Shown: positions 19,718-32,822 of the stretch, one piece after another
How the letters are laid out: each line of letters begins with the position of its first letter
Position numbering within the stretch: position 1 is the first letter of the stretch
Origin: Candidatus Contendibacter sp.
GTDB lineage: Bacteria; Pseudomonadota; Gammaproteobacteria; Competibacterales; Competibacteraceae
Assembly (NCBI GenBank): GCA_029624675.1
Contig: JARSSP010000044.1
Location: 270,897-334,896, forward strand
DNA length: 64,000 nt
Reading direction: 5' to 3'
The notes under the pieces: model-generated
Databases searched by the model: none
What the model was told of the DNA's origin: nothing
Seen by the model: the letters and a program-made list of their open reading frames with translations, nothing else
Program-made: the position numbers and the translations under genes

Positions 19718-22108
19718 ATGCTTTCTTCCACCCATATCGATCCGGAAAACCTTCTAAGGCACGCGATCATCCACCATCAGGCCGGCCAACTGCCAGACGC
19801 GGAAAGGCTTTACCGACTTGTTCTCACCCACCAGCCTGAACAACCGGACGCCCACCACAATCTGGGGGTGTTAGCCATGCAGAGCGGCAGGGTGGAGGGC
19901 GGCCTGCCCCATCTCAAGAAAGCGCTGGACATCGATCCCGCCAACGGCCAGTACTGGCTTTCGTATGCGAGGGGATTGTTGTGCGCCGGACAAATCGAAG
20001 CGGCCCACGCCACCTTGCAAACGGCCATCGGCCACGGGCTGCAAGGCGAAAGCGCGCGGGTGCTACAGCAACAGATCGCGGTCGCTCGGGCCAACGCCTC
20101 GGCAAACGCCCCAGCCTCTCCCCCGACTGGGGGGACTGATCCGGTGGCGCCCCTGTTCGCCTTGCTCAGGGCTGGCCGCCATGCCGAGATGGAAGCCGCC
20201 GCGCGAATGTTGTTAAGACAACATCCCAACCACGGCAAAATCTGGCGTCTGCTCGGCACGGCGCTATCGATGCAGGGTCGCTATCTTGAAGCGGCGGCGG
20301 TGCTCAAGAAAGCTAGCACGCTGTGTCCGAACGATGTTGAGATATGGTACGACCTGGGGGCGCTGTTTACCCAGTTGGGGCAACCGGATAAAGCACTGCC
20401 GTGCTACGCGCGCGGCGTCGAGATCGATCCAATGCACGCGGAGATTTGGATTGATTTTGCCGCTTGCGCCAACGCGCTGGGCCACTTTGAAGAAGGTTGT
20501 GACCATGCCAGGCGCGCGCTGGCGCTGAGACCCAACCATGCCGCAGCCTACAACAATCTGGGTATCTCCCTCCATCAATTGGGATATTGGCAAGAAGCCG
20601 TGGCCAGCTACCGCCGCGCGCTCGAACTCAAGCCCGATCATGCCCTGATCCATGCTAATCTGGGTAATGCCCTCAAGGACTTGGGACAGATCCAAGACGC
20701 CGTGGCCAGCTATCGCCGCGCGCTCGAACTCAAGCCCGATCACGCCGAGATCCATGGCAACCTGGGCAATGCGCTGCACGATCTGGGGCAGCCCCGCGAA
20801 GCCATGGCCAGCTATCGCCGCGCGCTTGAACTCAAGCCTGATGATGCAGCTACCTTTAGTGGGATGTTGTTTTGCTTGTCGCACATGGAAAATGTCGATC
20901 CCGAGGTGGTCTTCGCCGAACATCTGGCCTTCGGCGAGCGGTTTGAGACCCCCTTGCGCGCGAAATGGCAGCCCCATGGCAATGACCGAACGCTAGACCG
21001 GACGTTACGGCTAGGATTTGTTTCCGCCGATTTGTATAAACACTCGGTGGCATATTTCATCGAGCCGATGTGGCGGGCGCTAAATAAGACCAATCTTGAG
21101 CTTTATGTTTACAACAACAATATACGGGAAGATGCGGTCACGGTCCGCCTTAAAAAGCTGGTGGATCACTGGCGACAGGTTGAGCGACTGTCCGACCAGG
21201 AGTTGGCCGAGCGCATCCGCGACGACGACATCGATATTCTTTTCGATCTTTCCGGCCATACCTCGCACCATCGTCTGTTGACCTTCGCCCGCAAACCGGC
21301 GCCGGTGCAGGTCACCTGGATCGGCTATCCGGAAACCACGGGTCTGCGCGCCATGGATTACAAGTTGACTGATCAGACTGCGCCACCGGGAACATTCGAT
21401 CATCTGTACACCGAAAAATTTGTCTGTCTACCGATAGCCACCTTGTTTGAACCGGCGACAGATGCACCGGAGATAAATGCGCTGCCGGCTCTCACTCAGG
21501 GGTTCATAACCTTCGGTAGTTTCAATCGCACCAACAAGCTGGGTCATCAAGTCATCGCCTTGTGGAGCAGGGTGCTGCTTGCGCTGCCCACTGCACGGAT
21601 GCTGATCGGTTCCGTTACCGACGACGGCCTTAAGGCAAGTTTGACCGCAATGTTTGCCTATCATGGGATCGATCCCGGCCGGCTGGAATTTCATCCCCGA
21701 GTCGGGCTGCGGGACTATCTGCAATTGCATCACAAAGTGGATATCCTGTTGGACACCTTCCCCTACACGGGGGGCACCACTACCAACCACGCGCTCTGGA
21801 TGGGCGTGCCGATATTGACCCTGACGGGACCCAGTCGGGTACATTGTGGTAGTGCGCGCGTCCTCTGGCGTCTTGGATTGCCTGAATGGGTTACGTCCAC
21901 AGAAGATGAATTCGTTTCCCGTGCTGTCCATTGGGCAAGCCACCCATCGGAACTGGCGATGCTGCGGGCCGGGTTGCGCGAGCGCTTCAGCAGCAACCCG
22001 CTGTACCACCCGAAAACCGTGGCGCGCAACTTCGAAACGGCGATGCGGATCATGTGGCGGCGTTGGTGCGCGGGTCTACCGCCCGAACGTTTCGAGGTAA
22101 TCCCGTGA
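19718..22108 (+). CDS. TPR-containing O-GlcNAc-transferase-like (SPINDLY/GT41) glycosyltransferase, second copy
   Basis: 796 aa. TPRs occupy about 1-390. Three consecutive units are nearly identical (each contains ASYRRALELKPD; DNA period 102 bp from about 20597). The catalytic half begins near 420: LRLGFVSADLYKHSVAYF, FDLSGHTSHHRLLTFARKP, VTWIGYPETTGLRAMDY, FGSFNRTNKLGHQV and DTFPYTGGTTTNHALWMGVP. It is more like canonical bacterial SPY/OGT proteins than the 973-aa copy. ATG 19718 was chosen over an upstream TTG. GTG of the aminotransferase gene overlaps its TGA. Confidence 0.92.
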   Translation: MLSSTHIDPENLLRHAIIHHQAGQLPDAERLYRLVLTHQPEQPDAHHNLGVLAMQSGRVEGGLPHLKKALDIDPANGQYWLSYARGLLCAGQIEAAHATLQTAIGHGLQGESARVLQQQIAVARANASANAPASPPTGGTDPVAPLFALLRAGRHAEMEAAARMLLRQHPNHGKIWRLLGTALSMQGRYLEAAAVLKKASTLCPNDVEIWYDLGALFTQLGQPDKALPCYARGVEIDPMHAEIWIDFAACANALGHFEEGCDHARRALALRPNHAAAYNNLGISLHQLGYWQEAVASYRRALELKPDHALIHANLGNALKDLGQIQDAVASYRRALELKPDHAEIHGNLGNALHDLGQPREAMASYRRALELKPDDAATFSGMLFCLSHMENVDPEVVFAEHLAFGERFETPLRAKWQPHGNDRTLDRTLRLGFVSADLYKHSVAYFIEPMWRALNKTNLELYVYNNNIREDAVTVRLKKLVDHWRQVERLSDQELAERIRDDDIDILFDLSGHTSHHRLLTFARKPAPVQVTWIGYPETTGLRAMDYKLTDQTAPPGTFDHLYTEKFVCLPIATLFEPATDAPEINALPALTQGFITFGSFNRTNKLGHQVIALWSRVLLALPTARMLIGSVTDDGLKASLTAMFAYHGIDPGRLEFHPRVGLRDYLQLHHKVDILLDTFPYTGGTTTNHALWMGVPILTLTGPSRVHCGSARVLWRLGLPEWVTSTEDEFVSRAVHWASHPSELAMLRAGLRERFSSNPLYHPKTVARNFETAMRIMWRRWCAGLPPERFEVIP

Positions 22109-23217
22109 GTAACCGGCCCATCACGGTGACCCAACCTTTCCTGCCGCCACTGGAGGAGTTCACTCCCTATCTTCAGGAAATCTGGCAAACTCACAGACTG
22201 ACCAACGCCGGACCCTTCCATCGGCGGCTGGAAATCGTCTTGGCCGAATATTTGGGCGTCGAACACATTGCGCTGCTCGCCAATGGTACCCTGGCGCTCA
22301 TGACGGCGTTGAAAGCGTTGGGGTTGTCCGGCGAGATCATTACGACCCCCTTTTCCTTCGTGGCCACCACCCATGCCTTGTGGTGGAGCGGGATCACGCC
22401 GGTGTTCGCCGATATCGATCCCAACTCGTTCAACCTCGACCCCAAGGCGGTTGAGGCCGCGATCACGTCTCGTACCACGGCGATTCTTCCGGTGCATATT
22501 TACGGGCGGCCCTGCGACGTGGGCGCTATTCAACGCATTGCCGACACCCATGGCCTTAAGGTGATCTATGACGCGGCTCATGCTTTCGCCGTACGTGACT
22601 CCGGTGGCAGCATAACGAGGCATGGCGACCTGTCGGTGCTGAGCTTTCACGCGACCAAGGTGTTTACCACCTTTGAGGGCGGCGCTATCGTCTGCCCCGA
22701 CGCCAGAACCAAACAGCATGTCGATTTGCTCAAGAATTTTGGCGTTGCCGACGAGGTGACAGTGCTGGCTACAGGCATCAACGGTAAAATGAATGAATTG
22801 CAGGCTGCGTTTGGCCTTTTGCAACTGCAACACGTCGACGCCGCCATTCGTCGTCGTCAGGAAATCGACACTTTCTATCGCCGGGCGCTTGAAAACGTCC
22901 CCGGTATCGATTGCCCACCGTTACCGCCGGATATTGTTTGGAACCACGCCTATTTTCCAATCCTTATCCAACCCGATTATCCGCTCTCTCGCGATGGGGT
23001 TTATCATCGACTGCAAGAACTTGGTGTCCATGCGCGACGTTATTTTTATCCGCTCATCAGTGAATTTCCCATGTACCAGGATCTGTCCAGCGCCGCGCCC
23101 GCCAACCTACCAATAGCGCACGATGTAGCAAAAAGAGTGTTGTGTCTACCGATTTACCCAACCCTGGAACTTGAAGACATAGTTGAAATCGTCGATGTCA
23201 TTGCTGAAATCGGTTAA
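22105..23217 (+). CDS. DegT/DnrJ/EryC1-family sugar aminotransferase
   Basis: 370 aa PLP enzyme. It has NGTLALMTALKALGLSG, ITTPFSFVATTHALWWSG, the PLP-phosphate region IYDAAHAFAV and the Schiff-base lysine in SFHATKVFTTFEGG. Enzymes of this group transaminate keto-sugar nucleotides (for example dTDP-3- or 4-keto hexoses), consistent with an amino-sugar in the glycan. The start is GTG 22105 (GTG AGT AAC), overlapping the previous TGA; no suitable ATG exists near the conserved N-terminus. The ATP-grasp gene follows after about 30 bp. Confidence 0.9.
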   Translation: MSNRPITVTQPFLPPLEEFTPYLQEIWQTHRLTNAGPFHRRLEIVLAEYLGVEHIALLANGTLALMTALKALGLSGEIITTPFSFVATTHALWWSGITPVFADIDPNSFNLDPKAVEAAITSRTTAILPVHIYGRPCDVGAIQRIADTHGLKVIYDAAHAFAVRDSGGSITRHGDLSVLSFHATKVFTTFEGGAIVCPDARTKQHVDLLKNFGVADEVTVLATGINGKMNELQAAFGLLQLQHVDAAIRRRQEIDTFYRRALENVPGIDCPPLPPDIVWNHAYFPILIQPDYPLSRDGVYHRLQELGVHARRYFYPLISEFPMYQDLSSAAPANLPIAHDVAKRVLCLPIYPTLELEDIVEIVDVIAEIG

Positions 23218-23246
23218 TTCTGGGTCTTTATATTGCCTCTTTTTTG

Positions 23247-24401
23247 ATGGAATTAAATATGTTAGGTAAACCTGGACGAATATTGATCACCAGCGTCGGC
23301 AGTCGGGTCGGTTGGGCGATGCTAACCGCGCTTCATCCCCTTCGCTCTCGGTTGGTCGTGATCGGTTGCAATTCCTTGGCGGCGGCGCCCACGGTGTTCG
23401 ATTGTGATCGGGCCTATCGGGTGCCGAAAACCTCGGATACTCCAGCCTACCGAGAGGCGCTTCGAACGATTGTTCTTCGGGAACAGCCCGATTTGATTAT
23501 CCCTGGACGGGATGAGGAGCTGGCCGTCCTGTCCGAACTTTCCACCGCCCCCGTCTGCAACGCCACCCGGGTACTGGCGCCACCCCCGAAGCTTGTCCCC
23601 GTCTTCAACGATAAGCTGGAAACCGCCCGTTTCGCGGCCCGACATGCTTTGCCTTTCGCCGCGACGGCTTGCGAACCCGAAGAGGTTACCGCACTGATCG
23701 AGGCGCATGGTTTTCCCCTCGTGGTCAAGCCGCGACTTGGCGGCCACGCCTCCAAGGAAGTTCGCGTCGTTACCAACGCCGCGCAACTGCGGGCGGCGCT
23801 GGCTAGGGGCAATATGCTGGCGCAGGAATGCCTGAACCCCGAAACCCTCTTGGGACTTGATAGCTTTTCACCTGAAACCGGTGTCCCGCTTCACTATGCC
23901 GTCGGCGATCGGCGGCACGCCGCCGAATGGCTGCTGGACGATACCGGCGAGATTCTTTCCTTGTGGGGCGTGATCAGTCATACGGAAGGCCCACAGTCGA
24001 TGTGCATGCGTCTAACCGACAATCCCGCGCTCGTGGAAGTGGCGACGGGTTACGCGCGGGCCTTGGCTGGGGCGGGACATCGCGGAGTCGCCAATATTCA
24101 GGGAAAGTTGCTTGCCGACGGCCGCTTCGTGCCCTTCGAACTAAACGGTCGTTTCACTGGATCGGCCGCGGCGCGCGCGTATATGGGATGCAACCAGGTG
24201 GCTCAAGCCGTCTGCCACTTTCTCTGGCGGGAGCCTTACGCCGATAAGTCCCTCCATCCGGACACCACGGCGCTCAAGTCATCGATATATCGAGGTGTCG
24301 ATCAGACCGCTATCGATACCCTGGAAACCCATGGATTCTGGTCGGCGGACGGAACGGATGAGCCTTGGAGCGATTCGACGGGCAAGGCGCATGAAACTTG
24401 A
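23247..24401 (+). CDS. ATP-grasp protein (carbamoyl-phosphate-synthase-large-chain-like)
   Basis: About 384 aa (380 if ATG 23259 is used, which has GATGGA upstream). It begins with a Rossmann-like pre-ATP-grasp segment (ILITSVGSRVGWAMLTAL), then ATP-grasp motifs FNDKLETARFAARHALPF, FPLVVKPRLGGHASKEVR and a late VPFELNGRFTGSAAARAYMG carrying the metal-binding E and N. Such stand-alone proteins form amide, ester or carbamoyl bonds; the substrate cannot be read here. Its end overlaps the 4Fe-4S gene by 11 bp, so the two are coupled. Confidence 0.82.
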   Translation: MELNMLGKPGRILITSVGSRVGWAMLTALHPLRSRLVVIGCNSLAAAPTVFDCDRAYRVPKTSDTPAYREALRTIVLREQPDLIIPGRDEELAVLSELSTAPVCNATRVLAPPPKLVPVFNDKLETARFAARHALPFAATACEPEEVTALIEAHGFPLVVKPRLGGHASKEVRVVTNAAQLRAALARGNMLAQECLNPETLLGLDSFSPETGVPLHYAVGDRRHAAEWLLDDTGEILSLWGVISHTEGPQSMCMRLTDNPALVEVATGYARALAGAGHRGVANIQGKLLADGRFVPFELNGRFTGSAAARAYMGCNQVAQAVCHFLWREPYADKSLHPDTTALKSSIYRGVDQTAIDTLETHGFWSADGTDEPWSDSTGKAHET

Positions 24402-25092
24402 GCCGGACCGTTGTTTCGACTGCGGCGACTGCGTCTCGGTCTGCCCAGTGGACGCCATACGGCTTCAGGCGGGCGCGATCTCCGTGGACCAGGAGCGATG
24501 CGTCGAATGCGGGGTCTGCTGGCGAACCGGGGTTTGTCCAACCTCGGTTTTCGAACCCGAGGATCTGCCTTGGCCACGCCTGTTGCGGGCCCTGTTCTCG
24601 GACCCGGCGACCGAGCATCGTCGGACGCGGCTGGCGGGGCGGGGAATGGAAGAGATCAAGACCAACGATGTTCGCCGCCGCTATGTGGGCGACTGGGTCG
24701 GGGTGGCCGCCGAGGTTGGGCGGCCCGGCGTCGGCGCCTCCTTCCGTGATGTTCAATGCGTCACCCAGGCGTTTGCCGAAGGCGGCGCGCGCTTCGTGGC
24801 CGACAATCCCCTGATGGAATTGATCGTCGATCCAGCACGGGGTCGGCTCGATCCCACCATTCTCGACGAGCGGGTGCTCAGCGTCATCGTCGAGGGCTTG
24901 GTGCCGGTGGTCGCGCTGGAGCCGACCTTGCGTGCGCTCGTCGAGGCCTGCTCCCGATTATCGGCGCCGGTATTGTTGAGCGTGGCGGGAGGCCATGACA
25001 TCGACGGTTCCATGTCGTACCGGCCTGTCCTGGCAGCGATGGCGTTTACCTGCCTGCCCACTGGCAAGATGAATCTGGGGTTCATGGCATGA
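24391..25092 (+). CDS. 4Fe-4S ferredoxin-domain protein with unknown C-terminal domain
   Basis: 233 aa. The first about 55 residues contain two iron-sulfur motifs: a canonical CFDCGDCVSVCP and CVECGVCWRTGVCP, in which the last spacing is one residue longer than canonical. Residues about 85-233 are an unfamiliar domain with GDWVGVAAEVGRPGVG, GARFVADNPLMELIVD and a final LPTGKMNLGFM. ATG 24391 was chosen over longer in-frame starts inside the ATP-grasp gene because it puts the first Cys motif at the N-terminus, where ferredoxins have it. The product probably transfers electrons within the three-gene cassette. Confidence 0.75.
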   Translation: MKLEPDRCFDCGDCVSVCPVDAIRLQAGAISVDQERCVECGVCWRTGVCPTSVFEPEDLPWPRLLRALFSDPATEHRRTRLAGRGMEEIKTNDVRRRYVGDWVGVAAEVGRPGVGASFRDVQCVTQAFAEGGARFVADNPLMELIVDPARGRLDPTILDERVLSVIVEGLVPVVALEPTLRALVEACSRLSAPVLLSVAGGHDIDGSMSYRPVLAAMAFTCLPTGKMNLGFMA

Positions 25093-25712
25093 CGCATTCC
25101 CTGTATCGACTCGGCGGAAATGCCTGGGGCGACGACTGGGTGGTGATCGCGCGCGCCGCGCGTGGTGTCAACGACGCAGGCGCTGCTGCCCGTTTGCGCC
25201 AATTTTTGGAGCGGGCACGGGCATCCGGCGCGGTGAACTGGGGCCACGGACGCGGCGGTGGTCGCCTGAACGCCGACTGGGAAAGCATGATTGCCCGCCT
25301 GACCGATTCCGCCACCGTGACGGTGGTATTCGATGATCTAGCGCGTTTCGAGGATTTTCTCGACCAGATCCACGCCATGAATCTGGGACTTTCCATCACC
25401 GTTAGCGGAGAGATGACGGAAATTGGGAAAATCTGCGACCGGCGTGGGTGGGAGCCTCACAGCGGCAGGCAGGCACTCGGCGTTTTCGGCGATCGGGGGC
25501 GCTTGCCGTCCCAGGAGACGCTCTGCGTGACGTCTCAGTGTGGCCATGGCCTGATCGCGGTTCGCTGGGTCGAGGTCATGGTCGACCGCGTTCGCGCCGG
25601 CGAATGCACCCCGGAGGAAGCCGCGCGGCAATTGGGTAAGCCTTGCGTCTGTGGCTTGCTCAATCCTTCCCGCACAGCCGCGCTCATGCGTCATCTGGCC
25701 GATCAAGCCTAG
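25089..25712 (+). CDS. Conserved-looking protein of unknown function with C-terminal Cys motifs
   Basis: 207 aa. ATG 25089 overlaps the TGA of the ferredoxin-domain gene by 4 bp, so it is translationally coupled. It is rich in short alpha/beta elements. The C-terminal third has TSQCGHGLIAVRWVEVMVD and GKPCVCGLLNPSRTA, whose three Cys and one His could bind metal or a cluster. I know no named family for it. The context is an ATP-grasp / ferredoxin / this-protein cassette after a sugar aminotransferase. Confidence 0.65.
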   Translation: MTHSLYRLGGNAWGDDWVVIARAARGVNDAGAAARLRQFLERARASGAVNWGHGRGGGRLNADWESMIARLTDSATVTVVFDDLARFEDFLDQIHAMNLGLSITVSGEMTEIGKICDRRGWEPHSGRQALGVFGDRGRLPSQETLCVTSQCGHGLIAVRWVEVMVDRVRAGECTPEEAARQLGKPCVCGLLNPSRTAALMRHLADQA

Positions 25713-25763
25713 GACGCTGTATGGGAGTTCCGCGCCCGTGAGAGTTCAACGCGAACGCACGGG

Positions 25764-26927
25764 TCACTCCAGCGCCTGGGCCAGATCGGCGACGAGATCA
25801 CCCACGTCCTCGATGCCCACCGACAACCGTACCAGGCCATCGTCGATGCCAAGTTCCCGGCGTACTTCCGGCGGCACCGAGGCGTGGGTCATGATCGCCG
25901 GGTGCTCGATCAGGCTTTCCACGCCGCCCAGGCTCTCCGCAAGCGTGAATACCCGGCAGCGGGTCAGGAACCGGGTCACGTCCGCCAGACCGCCGCGTAC
26001 CACCGCGCCGATCATGCCGCCGAAACCGCCGCGCATCTGCCGTCGCGCCAGTTCGTGTTGCGGATGGCTGGGCAGGCCGGGATAGATCACCCGTTCGATC
26101 TTCGGATGCCGTTCCAGCCAGGCGGCGAGGTGCAGCGCGTTCGCGCTGTGTCGTTCCATCCGCAACGCCAGGGTCTTCAGGCCGCGTAGGGCCAGGAAGC
26201 TGTCGAAGGGGCTGGCGATGCCGCCGATGGCGTTTTGCAGATACCCCAGCCGTTCGGTCAATTCCCGACCGCGACATACCGCGACCCCGCCTATGATGTC
26301 AGAATGGCCGTTCAAATACTTGGTGGCCGAGTGGATCGCGATATCGAATCCATAATCGAGCGGGCGCTGCGACCAGGGCGTGGCGAAGGTATTGTCGGCC
26401 ACGGTCAGGATGCCGCGCGCGCGGGCGACGGCGACGACCATCGCCAAGTCCACCAGTTTCAACAGCGGATTGCTGGGTGTCTCCACCCAGATCATCCGGG
26501 TCTTCGGCGTCAACGCCGCTTCCAGCGCCGCCCGGTCGCGTAGATCGGAGTAGGAGAAGGTCAGGCCGGCGCTGCGCCGCCGCACCTGCTCGAACAATCG
26601 CCGGCTGCCGCCGTAAAGATCGTCCAGCGCCACCAGATGATCGCCGCTGTCCAGCAATTCCAGCACCGTCGCGGTGGCGGCCAGGCCCGAGGCGAAGGCG
26701 AAACCGGCGTCGCCGCCTTCAAGATCGGCCACGCAGCGCTCGTAGGCGAAACGCGTGGGATTCTGGCTGCGCGAATACTCAAAGCCTCGATGGACGCCCG
26801 GACTGGACTGGACATAGGTCGAGGTGGCGTAGATCGGCGTCACCACCGCGCCGGTGCTCGGGTCCGGCGACTGGCCGGCGTGAACGACGCGGGTGGCGAA
26901 ACCCAGGGGACGGGAGGGATCGGTCAT
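25764..26927 (-). CDS. Trans-sulfuration PLP enzyme (cystathionine gamma-synthase / gamma- or beta-lyase family)
   Basis: 387 aa. Landmarks are FATRVVHAGQSPDPSTGAV, SGLAATATVLELLDSGDH, the tyrosine loop LDDLYGGSRRLFEQVRRR, VETPSNPLLKLVDL, the PLP lysine in HSATKYLNGHSDIIGG and the C-terminal SLGGVESLIEHPAIMTH. These define the Cys/Met metabolism PLP family; synthase and lyase activities cannot be separated by eye. ATG 26927 has AAGG upstream; an in-frame GTG nine codons earlier is less likely. It diverges from pyrG and is probably unrelated to the glycan operon. Confidence 0.92.
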   Translation of the reverse strand: MTDPSRPLGFATRVVHAGQSPDPSTGAVVTPIYATSTYVQSSPGVHRGFEYSRSQNPTRFAYERCVADLEGGDAGFAFASGLAATATVLELLDSGDHLVALDDLYGGSRRLFEQVRRRSAGLTFSYSDLRDRAALEAALTPKTRMIWVETPSNPLLKLVDLAMVVAVARARGILTVADNTFATPWSQRPLDYGFDIAIHSATKYLNGHSDIIGGVAVCRGRELTERLGYLQNAIGGIASPFDSFLALRGLKTLALRMERHSANALHLAAWLERHPKIERVIYPGLPSHPQHELARRQMRGGFGGMIGAVVRGGLADVTRFLTRCRVFTLAESLGGVESLIEHPAIMTHASVPPEVRRELGIDDGLVRLSVGIEDVGDLVADLAQALE

Positions 26928-29636
<2,709 letters not shown>

Positions 29637-29677
29637 ACCTTTTATTTCCCCAAGAGCGCAACACCCATAGGAGTTGA

Positions 29678-30970
<1,293 letters not shown>

Positions 30971-30992
30971 ATCCCCGCAATCCTGAAACCCT

Positions 30993-31016
30993 GACGGCGG
31001 CTATTTTGGCGCCGTC
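30993..31016 (+). terminator. Possible terminator hairpin after eno
   Basis: GACGGCG (30993-30999) and CGCCGTC (31010-31016) form a 7-bp stem with a 10-nt loop 22 bp after the eno stop. Only a broken T-rich stretch follows, so termination may be partial. Confidence 0.45.
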
Positions 31017-31104
31017 GTCTTGATCTTGCCGCGCCTTCCCGTCTTCCTTCCCGAATGGAGGGGATGGCGGGGAGGCGCTGATTTATTCAGTCACCGCGCG
31101 ATCC

Positions 31105-31596
31105 ATGGCCCATCCCCCCGAGCAAGGATTCAAACTGCAACTTCTGGCGGTCGCACTGATCGCGGCGCTGGTGTTCTTGCATTATCTGCTTTGGATCGAT
31201 GAAAACGGCGTGCGCCAGACCCACACCCTGCGCATCAGCATTCGCGCCCAGACCGAGGAAAACGGGGAACTGACCGAGCGCAACCGCGCGTTGATGGCCG
31301 AGATCGAGGATCTGAAGCGCGGACTGATGGCCATCGAGGAACGGGCGCGCGCCGACATGGGCATGATTCGCCCGGACGAGACTTTTTACCGCCTGCTCGA
31401 AAAGCCCTTGTCGCCACAGGCAACTCCGAACAAACCTACGCCACCTGCCAAGCCCCCGGCCCCTACCGCCAAGCTCCCGGCCCCTACCGCCAAGCCCCCG
31501 GCCCCTACCGCCAAGCCCCCGGCCTCCGCCGCCAAACCCCCGACGCCCACCGCCAAGCCCACGCCAACCCCTGGAGCGCTACCAGGCCGTGACTAA
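31105..31596 (+). CDS. ftsB: Divisome protein FtsB with Pro/Lys-rich C-terminal extension
   Basis: 163 aa, longer than the usual about 90-105. A short cytoplasmic start is followed by a single membrane helix ([18 protein letters not shown], about 12-29) and a coiled coil to about 85 ([34 protein letters not shown]), then [13 protein letters not shown], all as in FtsB/DivIC. It links FtsL and FtsQ in the septal complex. After residue about 105 come five or so 7-residue units of the PPAPTAK type (21-bp DNA repeats), an unusual periplasmic tail. Position eno-ftsB-ispD-ispF supports the call; its end overlaps ispD by 8 bp. Confidence 0.92.
   Translation: MAHPPEQGFKLQLLAVALIAALVFLHYLLWIDENGVRQTHTLRISIRAQTEENGELTERNRALMAEIEDLKRGLMAIEERARADMGMIRPDETFYRLLEKPLSPQATPNKPTPPAKPPAPTAKLPAPTAKPPAPTAKPPASAAKPPTPTAKPTPTPGALPGRD
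31444..31575 (+). repeat. 21-bp tandem repeats encoding the FtsB tail
   Basis: About five imperfect in-frame copies of a 21-bp unit encode variants of PPAPTAK ([35 protein letters not shown]). The copy number could vary between strains by slippage without breaking the frame. Confidence 0.85.
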
Positions 31597-32296
31597 TCCG
31601 CGTCACTGGGCATTGGTCCCCGCCGCCGGCGTCGGCAAACGCATGGGTTCGACCGTCCCCAAGCAATATCTACCCTTGGTTGGCCGGCCGGTCATTGCCC
31701 ACGCCCTCGCAACCCTGCTGAATCATCCGCGTATTGGCGGCGTGGTCGTCGCTATCGGCGCCGAGGATGAGTGGTGGCCAACGGTCGTCGCCGAACGGAC
31801 CGCCGCCAAGCCGCTGGTAACCGCCACAGGCGGCGCGGAGCGTTGCCATTCGGTATGGAACGGACTGGAGGCATTGCGGGAGTGGGCTACGCCGAACGAC
31901 TGGATTCTGGTCCACGACGCCGCCCGGCCCTGTCTGACCGCCGGGGACGTGGATCGGCTGCTGGAACTGGATGATGATCCAGTGGGCGGACTGCTCGCCG
32001 TGCCAGTGCGGGATACCTTGAAACAGGCCGACGATGCCGGGCGGGTTGCGGCGACCGTGGATCGTGCGCGGCTCTGGCACGCTCTGACCCCGCAGATGTT
32101 CCGACTGGGAATGCTGCGCGCAGCCCTGCGCGCGGCGCTGGCGCGCGGGTTGCTGGTGACGGACGAAGCAGCAGCGATGGAAGCGGCCGGTTTCGCTCCC
32201 CGGTTGGTCGAGGGCCGGGCGGACAATTTGAAAATTACCCGGCCGGAAGACCTGGCGCTGGCGGAGTTTTATCTCACCCGCCGGTCCACTGGCTAA
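31589..32296 (+). CDS. ispD: 2-C-methyl-D-erythritol 4-phosphate cytidylyltransferase
   Basis: 235 aa. The CTP-binding N-terminus is [40 protein letters not shown] and [16 protein letters not shown] follow, and [20 protein letters not shown] closes the protein, all IspD hallmarks. It makes CDP-ME in the MEP isoprenoid pathway. The start is GTG 31589 (GTG ACT AAT), inside the end of ftsB. ispF follows after 22 bp, the normal gammaproteobacterial pairing. Confidence 0.97.
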   Translation: MTNPRHWALVPAAGVGKRMGSTVPKQYLPLVGRPVIAHALATLLNHPRIGGVVVAIGAEDEWWPTVVAERTAAKPLVTATGGAERCHSVWNGLEALREWATPNDWILVHDAARPCLTAGDVDRLLELDDDPVGGLLAVPVRDTLKQADDAGRVAATVDRARLWHALTPQMFRLGMLRAALRAALARGLLVTDEAAAMEAAGFAPRLVEGRADNLKITRPEDLALAEFYLTRRSTG

Positions 32297-32318
32297 ATTC
32301 CGACCGGAGGATAACGCC

Positions 32319-32786
32319 ATGCGCATCGGTCACGGCTTCGACGTTCACGCCTTTGGGCTAGGCAAATTCATCATCCTGGGCGGGGTCCGCATCCCGCACA
32401 CCCATAGACTGATCGCTCATTCCGACGGCGACGTGTTATTGCACGCGCTGTGCGACGCCTTGCTGGGCGCGGCGGGACTGGGCGACATCGGCCGACACTT
32501 TCCCGATAGTAGCGCGGAATTCAAGGGCATCGACAGCCGCGTCCTGTTGCGGCGGGTCGCGACCCTGCTGCGGGAACAGGGGCTGACGGTAAGCAACGCG
32601 GACGCCACGATCATCGCCCAAGCGCCCAGAATGGCCCCGCACATTTCCACCATGCGGGAAAACATCGCCGCCGATCTAGCTATCGCCCCGGACCGGATCA
32701 ACGTCAAGGCCACCACCACCGAACGGCTGGGCTACATCGGGCGCGGCGAGGGCATCGCCGTTCACGCCGTGGCGCTGCTGGTTTAA
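32319..32786 (+). CDS. ispF: 2-C-methyl-D-erythritol 2,4-cyclodiphosphate synthase
   Basis: 155 aa, normal length. It has the zinc-binding [10 protein letters not shown] (D-x-H) start, the [20 protein letters not shown] segment, [13 protein letters not shown] and [18 protein letters not shown]. The homotrimer cyclises CDP-ME2P to MEcPP, two steps after IspD. ATG 32319 follows GGAGG at a proper distance. The next gene is on the opposite strand. Confidence 0.98.
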   Translation: MRIGHGFDVHAFGLGKFIILGGVRIPHTHRLIAHSDGDVLLHALCDALLGAAGLGDIGRHFPDSSAEFKGIDSRVLLRRVATLLREQGLTVSNADATIIAQAPRMAPHISTMRENIAADLAIAPDRINVKATTTERLGYIGRGEGIAVHAVALLV

Positions 32787-32798
32787 ACACCCGAAAGG

Positions 32799-32822
32799 GG
32801 GAAAGGCTCAACCACCTTTCCC
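32799..32822. terminator. Hairpin between convergent ispF and Uma2 gene
   Basis: GGGAAAGG (32799-32806) pairs with CCTTTCCC (32815-32822) over an 8-nt loop, between the two convergent stops and covering the last codons of the Uma2 gene. No T run follows on either strand, so this is at best a weak or Rho-assisted terminator. Confidence 0.35.
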
